Counted from the stretch's first letter, positions 35,496-46,909 are shown. The stretch: DNA of 64,000 nt from Luzula sylvatica (GCA_946800325.1 OX326961.1:5558655-5622654); one strand, 5' to 3'. The notes: generated by a model not told the origin, from the sequence alone. Numbers and translations are program-made.

Positions 35496-38400
35496 TTACT
35501 TTGACATTTTGCTCCAGAGACTTGCTTGTTCCATCGCTAGCAACGCTATCGTTCTTGGGGGCTTACTTTTATTGGTGAATATGCGTGCATTTCTTTCTTT
35601 CCAAATGTGCCATAGAGTCGAGATCCACCTTGTATCCCATATCTTTCGCATCTGGGTCTCCATTGGTGTTCTTGATTCATTCCACGTTTCTAAGACCGAG
35701 CCTCTTGTTGGTGGAGTCGTTCGGTCCCCCACATTGGTCCCAATTAAGGCCCACACGGCTTTGGTGTACGAGCATTCCACTAGAAGATGATCCGTAGTTT
35801 CTTGCGTTCTTTTGCATAATTGGCATTGATCTATGTGTGGCCAACCCTTCCGTTCTAATAGCTCGGCCGTGTTTATTCGTCCGTGTAGCACTAACCATAT
35901 AAATAATCTAGCCTTTAAGGGGGCTTTTGTTTTCCACACTTGTTGTTGCCACGGGGATCTTAGGCCCGGGTCGTGTAGCTTAGTATAAGCCGAGTTTGTA
36001 GAGAAGGTTTTGGAAGCCTCCCATCTCCATTCGATAGTGTTTGTCACGCTATTTCTTTTGGTAAAGGCTAAATACGTGGGGAGCATTTTTTTTAGATCTT
36101 TCATGAAAGGCGATAGTTTGGAATTCGGAATTTCAGATATTTGTTGGGCATTCTTAATTCCATAGATTTTTTCGGTAAAGATAGGCCATACGCTTAGCTG
36201 ACCTTCATCTATTTTCCAGAGTATTTTTTGTAGGAGGGCCTCGTTAAAGGTTTGTAGGTCTAGGATCCCTAGCCCTCCGGCTATTTTGGGGAGGCATACG
36301 GTTTGCCATTTTATCATACTTTTTCCCGGGTTTAGCTTGTCCGTTCCGGACCATAGAAAAGCTCTTATGAGTTTGTCCAATTCCTTGAGAACCCATTTTG
36401 GGAGTTTGATTACTTGCATCATGTATGTGGGTAGCGCGTTTAAGGTGGCCCTAATTAGTGTTAGCCTTCCTCCTAATGAGAGGAGCTTGCTCTTCCAAGT
36501 TGCTATGCGGCCTTGCACTTTTTGTATCAAGGGATAGAATGATGCCCTACTCGGTTTGTTTCTAGCAAGGGGTAGGCCTAGATATGTTATTGGGAATTCT
36601 TTTTTCTTACATCTTAATAACGTTGCTATTGTCTCGTCATAAATTGTTGGGACGCGTATAGTTGTGAATGTGGTTTTTTCCCAATTTATTGTAAGGCCGG
36701 TTATTTCGGAGAAGATATCAAGCACTTTTGAGATAATAGCCATATTATTAGGGTATGCTTCGAAGAAAAGTAGTGTGTCGTCCGCGAATTGCAATATTGG
36801 TACCTCTAATTCGGTGGAGTGATTGAGGATCGGTTTGATCGCATTAATTATGTCTTGGAGGATGTCTACCGCTAAGTTAAAGAGTAGGGGGGATAGTGGG
36901 TCTCCTTGTCTAAGCCCTCTTTTATGCGGAAAAGAGTCGGTATGAGAGCCGTTTATTTTTAGAGAAGAGCTCGAGGAGTGTAAAACCGATTGTATCCAAA
37001 GGATCCACCTTCGCGGGAAATTCTTCCTCGTTAGGAGTGTCGATAGGAAGTTCCACGATATGTTGTCAAAAGCTTTTCTTATATCGACCTTTAGTAGGAT
37101 CGTTGGAATTTTTTTCTTGTGGAAGTGAGTTATTAGCTCTCTAGCCGTTGCATATGATTCTACAATCGATCTATTTTTAATAAATGCCGTTTGGTTTGTA
37201 TGGATTAGCGTAGGCATTAGGGGTTGTAGCCTATTTGCTAGGATCTTTGTGATTATTTTGATGGGAATTGAGATTACACTTATCGGTCGGTAGTCCTCCA
37301 TCTTTGAGGCATTGCTCTTCTTGGGCACTAGGGAGATGGTTGCATTATTAATGGGTTTGAGGTCTATGTTGTGGTTATAAAAGTCTAGGAGGATATTCAT
37401 GAAATCCTTTTTGCACTCTTGCCACATCACTTTGACATACTCATTCGGGAGACCATCGGGGCCGGAGGACTTTCCACTTTTGAGGTTTTTCACTACTTCA
37501 TAAGCTTCTCTTTCCGTGAATGGGGTTGTTAAGTTGGCGAAGATTGATTGGTCATGTGTGGGGACTATTGCCGGGTCCCAATTGGGGGTCGTTTGGTGGG
37601 AGGCACCTAGTATTTCTTTATAGTATTGGAGAAATGATCTTTCTATAAGCGCTTGAGTTGATATAGTCGCATCGTTATGCCTTATTTCGTTTATGTTGTT
37701 GCGTGCTCTTTTTCCCGAGGCTATGGCATGGAAGTATGGTGTGTTATTATCACCTAGATTAAGCCATGTGCATGAGGAGCGTTGTTGCCATTTAATCTCT
37801 TCCTCTAGCGACATTTGATGTCCTTTCGTTTTGAGGTCGATTCTTAGAGTTTTTTCGGTATTCGTTAGAGGCCTCACTTCCTCTTTAATATCCAACTGTT
37901 GGATAGTGAATTTAATGTTTTGCGATATTTCATTATCCCTCAATTTTTTATCCTTGGCCCACTTAGAGAGGGAAGCCCATATCCTATTAATTTTGTACAC
38001 ATAGTTTTTTGCGGCACACTTGTGTATGGGTGTAGGACCCCACATTTGTTTCAATAAGTCTCTTGCTTGTGTGTTCCGTAGCCACGATCTTTCGAATTTT
38101 TTGGAGTATTTTCTCTCGGTTGTCATTGGTTTGGTGAGGGTAAATTTTAACGGTACATGATCCGATGTTAGTGCCGCTATATCGGTTAGGTGTGGAATAG
38201 CGTTTATGGATGAGAAGTGTTCGGAGAGAAATATTCTATCTAGTTGTGAGAAGGTTGGAATTTCTCTTTTATTTGCCCAAGTGTATCTACGTCCCACTAG
38301 AGGGACTTCTAATAGTGATAGAGAGTCTAGCGTGTTGTTGAAGAGGGTAGTGTTTGAGGGGAGGTGAGAGTTGCCCGTTGATTGGTGTGCATTTCTTATT

Positions 38401-38840
38401 AAGTTAAAGTCTCCTACTACTATCCACGGTATGGTTAGGGGTTTTAAGCTTTTTAGCTCGTCAAGGAAGGCCGGTTTCTCTATCTCAATAGAGGGCCCAT
38501 ATATATTCGAGAGTTGAAACACAAATCCACTGAGCGTGGTGAAAATGGTGTTCAGAGAATGGGTGGTAGAGAAAGAGTTTGAGAGGTTGAAATCACTTGA
38601 CCATGCGGTCATTAAACCGCCTTTAGACCCTCTTGCATCGTTAAACTCCATATTTTGGATGTTTGAAGGGCAAATGGATTTCATGTTAAAGTAAGTTGGA
38701 TTTTCCCATTTCGTTTCTTGTATGCATATTAAATTACATTTAGCCTCTCTAATAGTGTTTTTGACCATCATACATTTCTGATAATTTCCTAATCCGCGTA
38801 CATTCCAACACAAAAGTGATGCAAAATTAAACAATAACAT
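35496..38840 (-). CDS. LINE ORF2: endonuclease / reverse transcriptase
   Basis: An uninterrupted 1,114-residue protein from the ATG at 38840. It provides the nicking and reverse-transcription activities of target-primed retrotransposition. The N-terminal apurinic-type endonuclease shows CWNVRG (about 11-16), QETKW with the catalytic Glu at about 42, VGDFN (about 143-146), LDRIFLS and SDHVP (about 226-230). The reverse transcriptase has PKKSNASKMEDYRPIS, the catalytic Asp in LLKVDIRKAFD (about 586), RQGDPLSP and FADD (about 685-688). A C-terminal zf-RVT region reads WKTKAPLKARLFIWLVLHGR, CQLCKR and DHLLVECSY. Length and order match plant L1 elements. All catalytic residues are present, so the protein could be active. 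Confidence 0.93.
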   Translation of the reverse strand: MLLFNFASLLCWNVRGLGNYQKCMMVKNTIREAKCNLICIQETKWENPTYFNMKSICPSNIQNMEFNDARGSKGGLMTAWSSDFNLSNSFSTTHSLNTIFTTLSGFVFQLSNIYGPSIEIEKPAFLDELKSLKPLTIPWIVVGDFNLIRNAHQSTGNSHLPSNTTLFNNTLDSLSLLEVPLVGRRYTWANKREIPTFSQLDRIFLSEHFSSINAIPHLTDIAALTSDHVPLKFTLTKPMTTERKYSKKFERSWLRNTQARDLLKQMWGPTPIHKCAAKNYVYKINRIWASLSKWAKDKKLRDNEISQNIKFTIQQLDIKEEVRPLTNTEKTLRIDLKTKGHQMSLEEEIKWQQRSSCTWLNLGDNNTPYFHAIASGKRARNNINEIRHNDATISTQALIERSFLQYYKEILGASHQTTPNWDPAIVPTHDQSIFANLTTPFTEREAYEVVKNLKSGKSSGPDGLPNEYVKVMWQECKKDFMNILLDFYNHNIDLKPINNATISLVPKKSNASKMEDYRPISVISIPIKIITKILANRLQPLMPTLIHTNQTAFIKNRSIVESYATARELITHFHKKKIPTILLKVDIRKAFDNISWNFLSTLLTRKNFPRRWILWIQSVLHSSSSSLKINGSHTDSFPHKRGLRQGDPLSPLLFNLAVDILQDIINAIKPILNHSTELEVPILQFADDTLLFFEAYPNNMAIISKVLDIFSEITGLTINWEKTTFTTIRVPTIYDETIATLLRCKKKEFPITYLGLPLARNKPSRASFYPLIQKVQGRIATWKSKLLSLGGRLTLIRATLNALPTYMMQVIKLPKWVLKELDKLIRAFLWSGTDKLNPGKSMIKWQTVCLPKIAGGLGILDLQTFNEALLQKILWKIDEGQLSVWPIFTEKIYGIKNAQQISEIPNSKLSPFMKDLKKMLPTYLAFTKRNSVTNTIEWRWEASKTFSTNSAYTKLHDPGLRSPWQQQVWKTKAPLKARLFIWLVLHGRINTAELLERKGWPHIDQCQLCKRTQETTDHLLVECSYTKAVWALIGTNVGDRTTPPTRGSVLETWNESRTPMETQMRKIWDTRWISTLWHIWKERNARIFTNKSKPPRTIALLAMEQASLWSKMSK

Positions 38841-38896
38841 AGAAAGATACAAGATACAATTGGAGCGTTGTGCTCTTTTTCAGTCTCCTTGAGACT

Positions 38897-41629
38897 TTAA
38901 CGTCCATAGATTTCGCTCTCATCGCGATAATCTACTAATTGTTGGTCCTCTTCCTCTATTTCCTCCTCAATTGAGAACTTGAGGCCATCCTCTTCTCTAT
39001 TTGCATAATCTGTGCCAAGAGACAATATGTTATTTATTGTTTTGGATTTATCATTTTCTTGATTAGTCCTTAAGAAGCATGAGCCAATTGTTAACCCTTT
39101 GTTTTTTCGACTATTTGAATTCGCCCCCTGCTTCTTTTTAGTATTTGGTGGAGATGTTTTTATTGGGTTGATTCTCATGATTGGGCCTAGTTTGAAGGGA
39201 TTGTTATTATTTATTGTTGGACCGAAATTAAATTCAGTGGAAGCCTGATTCTCATTTATTTTTATTGTTGAACTTTCATCAATTATCTCGTGAACTTGCT
39301 GGGTTTTCAAGTTTTCTGACTCTTGGTCAAGGCCACAAAGTAATCGTATTTCATTAATTTTGTCCATTCCCAGCTCAGTGGGTTTTTCTTTTTCATTTTC
39401 TAAGAGATTGAGAATTAGTTTTTGGGCTTTAGATATACTGCTGGGCTTTTGTGATGTTTTAATATTTATATTTTCTGATTTCTTTTGGTCAGGCCCAGTT
39501 TTAGATTTTTTAGCTATTGTTAATTTTTTGCGTTGGCCCAACTTGACTTGTTTCATTTTTTTTGCCTTAGCCTTTTGTTTTATAATTGCTAATGTTTGAT
39601 CAAGAAATCCAGATGAAGTTTGCTTATGCACCGCTGTTTTAATTTTGCGTTTCATTTGGACCATATCCATGCAATTGTTAAATAAAGCGAGTTGAGACGA
39701 CTTACAGCTGGGTGGTGATGCGACCTTCTCCTTCCCCTTTTCCTCTCTTGTCAAGCGTCTCATGTCCTTAGCGCTTTGACGCACGACGAGTGTCTCCTGT
39801 CCCATCTCTGCCAGTGACGGGTTGTTGGTAATGCGCGCCTCGTTTTCTTCGTCTGTCAAGGCGTGCGGCTCGATGTGAGCTGGCTGAGACTCCATCCCTT
39901 CCCTAGGCGTCCTTTCTTTCTGTTGGGGGCTGGTTTGATGGGTGTGGCTGGTCGATTTGTGCCATGGTGTGGGCTTCCGTGCTGCAATCAAGCTCTTCAC
40001 ATTCTCTAATGGAGTTTTGGGGGTCTGAACTTGTCCCGAAGCTTGAGAGTTAGCTGTGAGTACTTTCGTGAATAGCTTGAGTGCCAACTGGTCTTTCTCC
40101 TTCGATGGCGGTGCCAATTGCCAAAGCTGGAGCAGCGTTTCATTGAGTGGGGGGGAGCCCAGCATATTCCGTTCTACTTGTCTGAGTTCAGACGAAGTGG
40201 TACGTTGAGAGTTTGCTTCCGGGTCGCCCGAATTAACCGGCGTTGGAGAGTCATTCGACGAGATATAGTTAAGCTGTATTGGGTTTGCTCTGATCGGCGG
40301 AGGGATCGGGTTTCGCAGCAAATTCTCGAAGTATTGATCAGAGGGGGTCGTGTCCGGGGCTCGAAAGAAATATGCCGTGTGATTGATTGCTTTGGGGACG
40401 TGTACCATCACCTTTCTGGTGAAACCTCCTGCTTCAGCCCAGATAAATGGTGGGCGGAGAGTTACATCGGTAGTAACCATGTGTACTGTTAGCTTATCCA
40501 TGGTCACTAGCGCTTTCAGGGGGCCATAGTGTTCGATCACCCCGAATGTGCTCACCAACTGATCAAGCTCTCTCTCGCACCATGAGTGAAGTGGGAGATT
40601 TGAGAGTTCGACTTGCATCTTCACTTTGTAATGAGCTATTCTGGCACCTATGGCAAGGGTCCATGGATAAAGCACAAAACCAGCCCTTCTAATGGCATTA
40701 GTGCTGTACTCCAAGTAGATCCTTCTATCCATTACTCGAGGCATTTTTAGGAGGTACTTCTCTTGGCCCCAGTATACTAGCTCATACGTATCTTCCCAGA
40801 TACAAGATTTGTGTACCAGAATTGAGATCGCATGCAGGGTGTGGTTCTTGACTAGTTTTGCGTCGATGACTATTGCTCGCTCGAGCTCCCTGATTTCATC
40901 AGTTTGTGCCGTCACGTCCTTTAGGAAGATGGTCGCTGGCAGTGCTGTGACTGGCGGGAGTTGGATGAGCGGCTTGTTGTCCGGGTTGAACTGGACATTT
41001 TTTTTTTACTCCATTATCCTCTCCTCACAGGTTGCGAAGAGGTGGTTTGGGCTTTTACAGTATGAGCAAACCCTCGGCTTTCTGCATTGTGGGAGGTCAT
41101 GTCCATATTCGAGACATTTAGGGCATCGGTCCTGCCAGGTCCAGTGTGAGGGGTTGTAGGGGTGGACCGGACGTGGGTGGTCTGGCTCTGGAGTGAACCC
41201 CGGGGGGGCCTGCTGTGGTGAGTGGGGACGTTTGGTGCCCGCTAGGTTGTTCTGGGGGCCCGTGTCCTTGTATTTGTTGACTTGTCTCCATTGTCGATCC
41301 TCTTGTCGAGCCTTGGGGGGTCCTTGTTGAGCATTCATCCTACCCATATTGTTTCCTTTGTTGTTGTATGCATTCCTGGATTGACATGGTTGCATTGTTT
41401 GTTTTTTGTGGTGTGGTTTGTGGGGGTAGCGTGACTTGTAGTGGGGAGGGATAGGGTTTTTAAAAGCTTTACTGGCTGAGTACGGGTTGTAGGGACTGCA
41501 CATATTCTTGGGTGGGTTTCTAAGCATGGTCCACCATCCGTCTTCTTGCTCCACCGCTGTTAGTTTGCCTCTTGAGTGGTGGTGGTGCTTGTTTTCTTCC
41601 TGGGTAGGGGGTCGCCCTTTTTGCTCCAT
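38897..41629 (-). pseudogene. LINE ORF1 (gag-like), one in-frame stop
   Basis: One reading frame of 911 codons from ATG 41629 to the stop at 38899-38897, interrupted only by TAA at codon 208 (41008-41006), next to a run of ten A. Before the stop are two zinc knuckles: CPKCLEYGHDLPQC (about 169-182) and CSYCKSPNHLFATC (about 188-201). After it comes a DUF4283-like RNA-binding region (YLEYSTNAIRRAGFVLYPWT, PLHSWCERELDQLVSTFGVI, GGFTRKVMVHVP), then a long low-complexity lysine/glutamine-rich tail. Knuckles before the DUF4283-like part is an order I associate with only some plant L1 lineages. The protein would bind LINE RNA. It is non-functional unless the stop is read through. Confidence 0.75.
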
Positions 41630-41775
41630 TCCCAAATCGAAAAGTTGCAAGATCAATTTTTGTTATGTAATTCTTTTTGTTTGATAAAAATACATATGGA
41701 CGAATCAACGGACAAATTATTTTTAGAAAAATTATTCGTATATTTATTACTGAACATATGATTTGTTTATTTAAT

Positions 41776-42172
41776 TTTTGTACGATACAAAATATTATTA
41801 CAAGATTCGAAACAATGATTCCGCACGTGAATTCTACTTCCAAACTCCACTGCAAATCATTCCTGACACGCCATACAAATTTGGCACCATAGGTTTTCTC
41901 TCTTTAAAAATTTTAGAAAACTCAGGGACCGTGCTGAAAAATTATCCTTTTTTAGGTGATTTGGGACACACTTACATTTCGCTATCGACTCCAAAGCACT
42001 ACATGACGACAGGTGGACCAAGCGTGTTATGCTGCTCGGTACGATCACATATTCACAACAACGATATCCGATGGGACTCGTTGGCCCGCTTCGTCGAGAT
42101 CGATTCCGCTTTTCAACCCTGGATTTTCGTAGCTGACAATCACGAGATCGAATTGAATACCGCCCCAACCTC
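41776..42172 (+). pseudogene. Purple acid phosphatase gene fragment
   Basis: The plus strand encodes YDTKYYYKI, SAREFYFQTP, IIPDTPYKFGTIG, an intron of 63 bp (41893-41955, GT...TTTTTTAG), then DLGHTYISLSTPKHYMTTGG, IRWDSLARFVE, FQPWIFVADNHEIE and a stop. This matches plant purple acid phosphatases (dinuclear metallohydrolases: GDLGQT, GDLSYADR, GNHE). The GDLSYADRY metal-binding block is missing, GNHE has become DNHE, and the frame ends early, so it is dead. The kept intron shows it came from genomic DNA. The upstream part would extend to about 41650, where the LINE is inserted. Confidence 0.75.
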
Positions 42173-42212
42173 ATAATTTCTTTCGAATTCGAAAAAAGCA
42201 CCCGCAATCAGA
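42155..42212 (+). repeat. 58-bp direct repeat, copy 1
   Basis: Starts GAATACCGCCCCAACCTCAT and ends GCAATCAGA. It is the tail of the phosphatase fragment. An identical copy lies at 43082-43139, immediately beyond the CACTA terminus. Confidence 0.9.
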
Positions 42213-42286
42213 CGATTTGTATGGAGTTTCGATATTAGAATTGTGTTAGACGATTTGTATGGAGTTTCGATATTAGATTTGTGTGA
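42211..42286. repeat. 37-bp tandem duplication
   Basis: GACGATTTGTATGGAGTTTC plus GATATTAGA occurs twice in a row, at 42211 and 42248, between the 58-bp repeat and the CACTA fragment. Confidence 0.8.
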
Positions 42287-42379
42287 GTTTTTCTGATTTT
42301 TTTGATAATTCTGAAAAAAATTTCAAATTTTTAAAATTGCAAATTTTTTAAATGGCAAATTTTTTAAATCTGTAAATTA

Positions 42380-43081
42380 TTATCAGCGGGGGTACCGCCG
42401 GTGATAATACACCGCCGGTGATACTACTCGAAGGTAAAAAACCGCCGGTGAAAAAACACCGCCGGTGATAATGACGGACGTTGAAAGTACGTTTACCGCC
42501 GTTGATAAAGACACCGCCGGTGATAATGGTTGACGTTGAAAATAAACGTACCGACGGTGATAAATAACCGCCGGTGATAGAAAACCGACGGTGAAAATAT
42601 AAGTACCGCCGGTAATAACAGTACCGCCGGCGATACTCATACCGCCGCTGAAACTTATGGACGGTAATAAATATCACACCGCCGGCGATACTTCCCACCG
42701 CCACTGAATATGATGGACGCTGAAAGTGCAAAATATCGTCGGTGATAAATACCAACCGCCGCTGAAATTGCTCGACGGTGATAAATATCAACCGCCGCTG
42801 AAACTTCCCACCGCCGGTGATAAATATCGCCGCTGAATGTACCAACACCGCCGGTGATAAATGCCCACCGCCGGTGAATATACCGCCGCTGAAAATGTTG
42901 GACCTAATCTTCTTTTTTTTCAGCGGCGTTATTCTCACCGCCGGTAAAAAAAGTTTATACCGCCGCTGAAAACCTTTACCGGGGGTACCGCCGGTGATGC
43001 TAGTTTTTGGCGGCGGCTTATCTGTGGCGGGTTATCAGCGGCGGTATGCCACCGCCGGTGATAGTGCTGTTTCTAGTAGTG
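42380..43081 (-). mobile_element. CACTA transposon terminal fragment
   Basis: Read on the minus strand the right edge begins CACTACTAGAAACAGCACTA followed by TCACCGGCGG, a typical CACTA terminus. About 700 bp of subterminal repeats follow, based on ACCGCCGGTGATAA and the complementary CCGCCGCTGAAA. No second terminus or transposase was seen, so only one end of the element remains. Frames across it are translations of the repeat. Confidence 0.75.
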
Positions 43082-43139
43082 GAATACCGCCCCAACCTCA
43101 TAATTTCTTTCGAATTCGAAAAAAGCACCCGCAATCAGA
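43082..43139 (+). repeat. 58-bp direct repeat, copy 2
   Basis: Identical to 42155-42212. It begins directly after the CACTA terminus. Confidence 0.9.
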
Positions 43140-44785
43140 GATGCATAATTGAAATCTTGAACCAGTCAAAAATAATCCAAAAAATCTACAAATTCATTCT
43201 TAATCCATGAATTAATCCTTCTTGAATTATTCTTTTCCTCGCAGATAAAAAGGGAGGAAAATATATTTCTGAATTTTTGTGGTGGAAGTCTTATATTCGA
43301 ATATATATGTACAACGTGGATATCAAACTTTTGGATCAAATGTCATCCGATTTTGATATTCGTTATTGTATCTACAAAACTAAGGCAAATTTTCATCTCA
43401 ATTTCACTATCTCGATATTTACATATTTATTACCCTTGAATTTTCGAATTAATTAATTTTTTATTTTGTAGGGGTTGGAGTATGGTCACTCTTAAGAAAT
43501 AATGCCTAGGGATGCAAAATAACATTATGTGACGATTGATCATGAAACAAGGAAATTAAGATGGATTGTTTTAGCCAATTTTTATCATCGTGGCAGAATA
43601 TAATGTTTGGGCGGCCTTTAGGGCATGACAAATTTGCAAATATACCTTTCTTTTATTTTTAAATCGCAAAAAGGTCCCTAAATATTTTGAATTTTGTGTA
43701 AATCTGGTCCCAAACTGTCTTAACTTTAAGTCAATACTGACCCCTTCAATAACAAGTCATTGAAACCATAAAGTAATCACCTGTTTTATATGTTTTACGA
43801 AATTTATGATAGGTTCACATTTTGAGTCAAAAGTAAGTTTTTGATAATTTTGTATTGAATCTTTGTTTTGAAACTTTTTTCCTCTTTTTTATAAACTGAG
43901 TTTAAATACGACATTTATTAGACAGAGAGATTAGGGCCAGTAACTAAACTCTAACCTACTCTTAATTTCGGGTTAACAACATTGTTGTAACCAAACTTGT
44001 AACTATTTTCTTGTTTAATGGAACTATACGGTATACCGAAAGGTTACCGGATTCAAAAAAAAAAAAAAAACATCGCTTATGCATTCGTCATTTATTATTT
44101 TATTTTTTTCATTTTATTAATAAGTATATGATGGGAAGAAGTCTTACATGCACGTAACTTTATAAAATATCAATGTAATAATATTATATTTGTGCAGTAA
44201 TTATTTTATTATAATAATTTCAAAGTGTTGTTGATCACTATTTTTGTTTTCATTTTCATAATACATGTTGATTGCCAAGTGGGTGATTGTGAAATATTGA
44301 TGGCTTGGTTTGCGAGAGGAAAATCTCCCATGCGCTTTAAAAGTATTGAACAATAGATTCTAAAAATCTAATAAATTAATGTGGTCTATAAATAGTTTCA
44401 TAATTCTTTTTTATATTGTTTAATAATTACTATATTTATATGATTGTTTTGTAGATGGAAATAATATAAAATAGTGACGGTACGATTCAATATCTTTTAA
44501 TATGCAGTGTCTTATTTTTTATCCGTCTCATATTCTCCGAGATTCTTCAAAGTTATTATTTCCAAAAAAAAATCTCAAATTTTTGACATGAACTTACTTC
44601 AACCAAGAAGCTGAAAATTATGTAAAACAACATATGAGAAATTGATGATTGTTTGGGTATGATTTTTTGTAAGATATTGTGATTTTACAAGAACTTATGA
44701 CAGGCCACATTAAAAATATATATATTCATTTATAGGAGTTATAATTATAATATAATTTGTGTTACTTATAATTTATAAATATTTA
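43140..44785. other. No gene seen
   Basis: AT-rich sequence. It contains the A16 run at 44055-44070 and probably the body of the Helitron ending at 44827, but no coding evidence. Confidence 0.35.
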
Positions 44786-44798
44786 ATGCAAATTATAT

Positions 44799-44827
44799 TT
44801 CCGCAGCGCAGCGCGGTATTATCCTAG
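44799..44827 (+). mobile_element. Helitron 3' terminus (plus)
   Basis: The hairpin-like CCGCAGCGCAGCGCGG is followed by TATTATC and CTAG, then a host T. The body lies to the left; its 5' TC end was not found. Confidence 0.5.
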
Positions 44828-45144
44828 TTAAGTATATATTTTCCAAAATCTCATCTAAGTTAATATAACTTTTTCAATAATTAAACTCGCAACTTTATTT
44901 TTCACTCGTCTTTGGACATTCTCAACAAAGGCATATCACATTCATTTCATTAGCAGTTTGATTATGAGTTTATATAGATCTCATACTCAACAAATAATTA
45001 TCTTGCAATTGCTTTTAACAATCTCATGAGGCTATATTTATCCTAATACTTAATATACTTAAGAGTTATTCTTCCATACACCACAATTTTTTCTGACTTT
45101 TTTGTAAAATTTAATCTTAACCGTTGAATTAGCGAAGGGTATTT

Positions 45145-45600
45145 TTGGAAACAAAATTCAACAGGTCATTTTTTTTTTCTCTATCCAAGACATTACAAGT
45201 CCCAATACAACATGATTACTCCTCTCCTCTCTCTTTTCTGTCTTCGCATTCTTTATCTTTTTCAAATCTCCATTTTGGGTTCTTATTTCTCTCGAGCAAT
45301 CACCTCCTCTCACCATTTCCCTTATCATCTATTTACAAGATTGCTTTTTCTCCGATAGTAACTAGACTCTCTTTCTCTCTCTCTCTCTCTCAGAGTGAAA
45401 ATACCAGTGCTGCAATTGCTAATAGAAGAGATTTTCCATGACATATTCGAGAAGAAAAGAGAACGAGAAAAGAATCAATCTGGATTAAACGTGAATGAAT
45501 GGGGAGGGGAAGCGGTTTTTTGGCTGTGAGTGCGTGGGGAACATAACGATCTTCAGAGACGCGACGCCATTGCACTGAGGCCCTGGACATTGGCGAAGAA
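45145..45600. other. Pyrimidine-rich, leader-like stretch
   Basis: Contains a (CT)n run at about 45370-45392 and C/T-rich sequence like a plant 5' leader. The open frames on both strands show no recognisable domain. No gene can be supported. Confidence 0.3.
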
Positions 45601-45651
45601 GGCGACCGCCTAAGGCCCCATTAAAACCATAGGCCCCCTGGATTATTTGTT

Positions 45652-45790
45652 CTACTCCCCATTCATATTATTTTTCGAACTTCAATATTTGTTCTACTCC
45701 TATTGATATTATTTTTCGAACTTCAATATTTGTTCTACTCCTATTCATATTATTTTTCGAACTTCAATATTTGTTCAACTCCTATTCATG
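45652..45790. repeat. Tandem repeat, about three 43-bp copies
   Basis: The phrase ATTATTTTTCGAACTTCAAT plus ATTTGTTCTACTCCTATTC repeats three times. CTCCTATTCATGCATCTTC recurs again at 45849. Confidence 0.8.
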
Positions 45791-46302
45791 CATCTTCTCG
45801 AAAAAGAAAGTGGGTTACTAACTTAGTATTGAGAATATAGAGTTGAAACTCCTATTCATGCATCTTCAATAATTTCACAGAAGAGAGCTTCAATGAGAGA
45901 AACAGCCATCGATGGAGTCGTAGTCTATAATGAGTGTAATGTGTTTGATGTTAAATAGTTGATAATGAGTTATTTGTATAATGAAAGTACAATAATTGTC
46001 ACAGAAAATCAAAATAAGAGTTGAAACGTACTTTCTAAAGTGCATGCTTCTGAAGTCTACACACGTTACAACTTTATAGGGCAATCCTATTTATTTAGTA
46101 TGCAAAACAAATTATGAAATTCGATGTATAACTTATTAACTTATAAGTTGCTTTGCTCGTCCTAAAATAGAAGATTTACATATTAAATATCATTATCAAC
46201 AAAGATTAACACAATCTTTATTTTCCTTCAAAAAAGAGAAATATATGTTTACGATTTTATTTGCATTTAGTACATTTTTTGTGTATTTTGAAGTATTACA
46301 AT

Positions 46303-46901
46303 TAGGGATGTCAATGGTGTGGATATTGCCCGAACCGACCCGAACCGTATCCGAAAAAATATCCGGATTCGAAAAAAATATCCGAATCCGAGTGGATCCG
46401 GATATGGATCTGGTTGTTAATTTTAAGATCCGGAACCGGATTCGATATTCGGTTTTGGTGTGGGAACCGGATCCGTGTTCCGGATCCGGGTATTTTTAGG
46501 ATCCGGATACTCGAAACTAGATTCGAGTATCCGAAATCGGATCTGGATACTCATATTATATATTATTTTTATGTATTATATTTGATATTAGTTGAAAAAT
46601 CATATACAAATTAATGATGTGTAAATGATTTAACTCACAATCGTAAAATTATGTTTAAATATAATCATATTTATCGTTCATGTCCAAATTATATATATTT
46701 ATAGCTAAAAAGTAAGTTACGTTATGATAACATAATATCCGTTTTAATATCCGAAACAGAACCATATCCGTATCCGTATCCGACAATATCCGAACCGTAT
46801 CCGTATCCGTTTATTATCCGAACCGTATCCGGATCCGACAATATGGATATGGATCTGGTATGACCACTATCCGAACCAGATCCGAACCGTTGACACCCCT
46901 A
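46303..46901. mobile_element. hAT-type MITE, TAGGGRTGTCAA ends
   Basis: Ends TAGGGATGTCAATGG and CCGTTGACACCCCTA are inverted repeats. The exact 8-bp duplication ATTACAAT flanks the element (46295-46302 and 46902-46909). The interior is dominated by ATCCGAACCGTATCC repeats and has no coding frame of substance. Confidence 0.85.
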
Positions 46902-46909
46902 ATTACAAT

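Larger units (their letters stand above)
35350..41631 (-). mobile_element. LINE (L1-type) retrotransposon, nearly intact
   Basis: A 6.3-kb minus-strand non-LTR element flanked by the 15-bp target duplication CCAAATCGAAAAGTT (35335-35349 and 41632-41646). A short poly(A) tail abuts the left copy. Order on the minus strand: ORF1 (41629-38897), a short gap, ORF2 (38840-35496), and a 3' UTR of about 140 bp ending CAATTGTCGTCTTC-A(n). The ORF1 ATG is 2 bp from the 5' end, so a slight 5' truncation is likely. A perfect duplication and intact ORF2 suggest recent insertion. Confidence 0.9.

Noticed and set aside
35509..40492. Plus-strand frames opposite the LINE
   Set aside because: Antisense shadows of ORF1/ORF2 with no domains of their own.
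42348..42938. 196-codon frame with ITGG/YHRR repeats
   Set aside because: Translation of CACTA subterminal repeats.
42380..43081. CRISPR-like or satellite array
   Set aside because: Short regular repeats, but no unique spacers of constant length. The CACTA terminus and plant context explain it.
45145..45590. Putative small secreted-protein genes beside the CT repeat
   Set aside because: Low-complexity Ser/Leu/Phe composition from pyrimidine-rich DNA; no recognisable domain or splice context.
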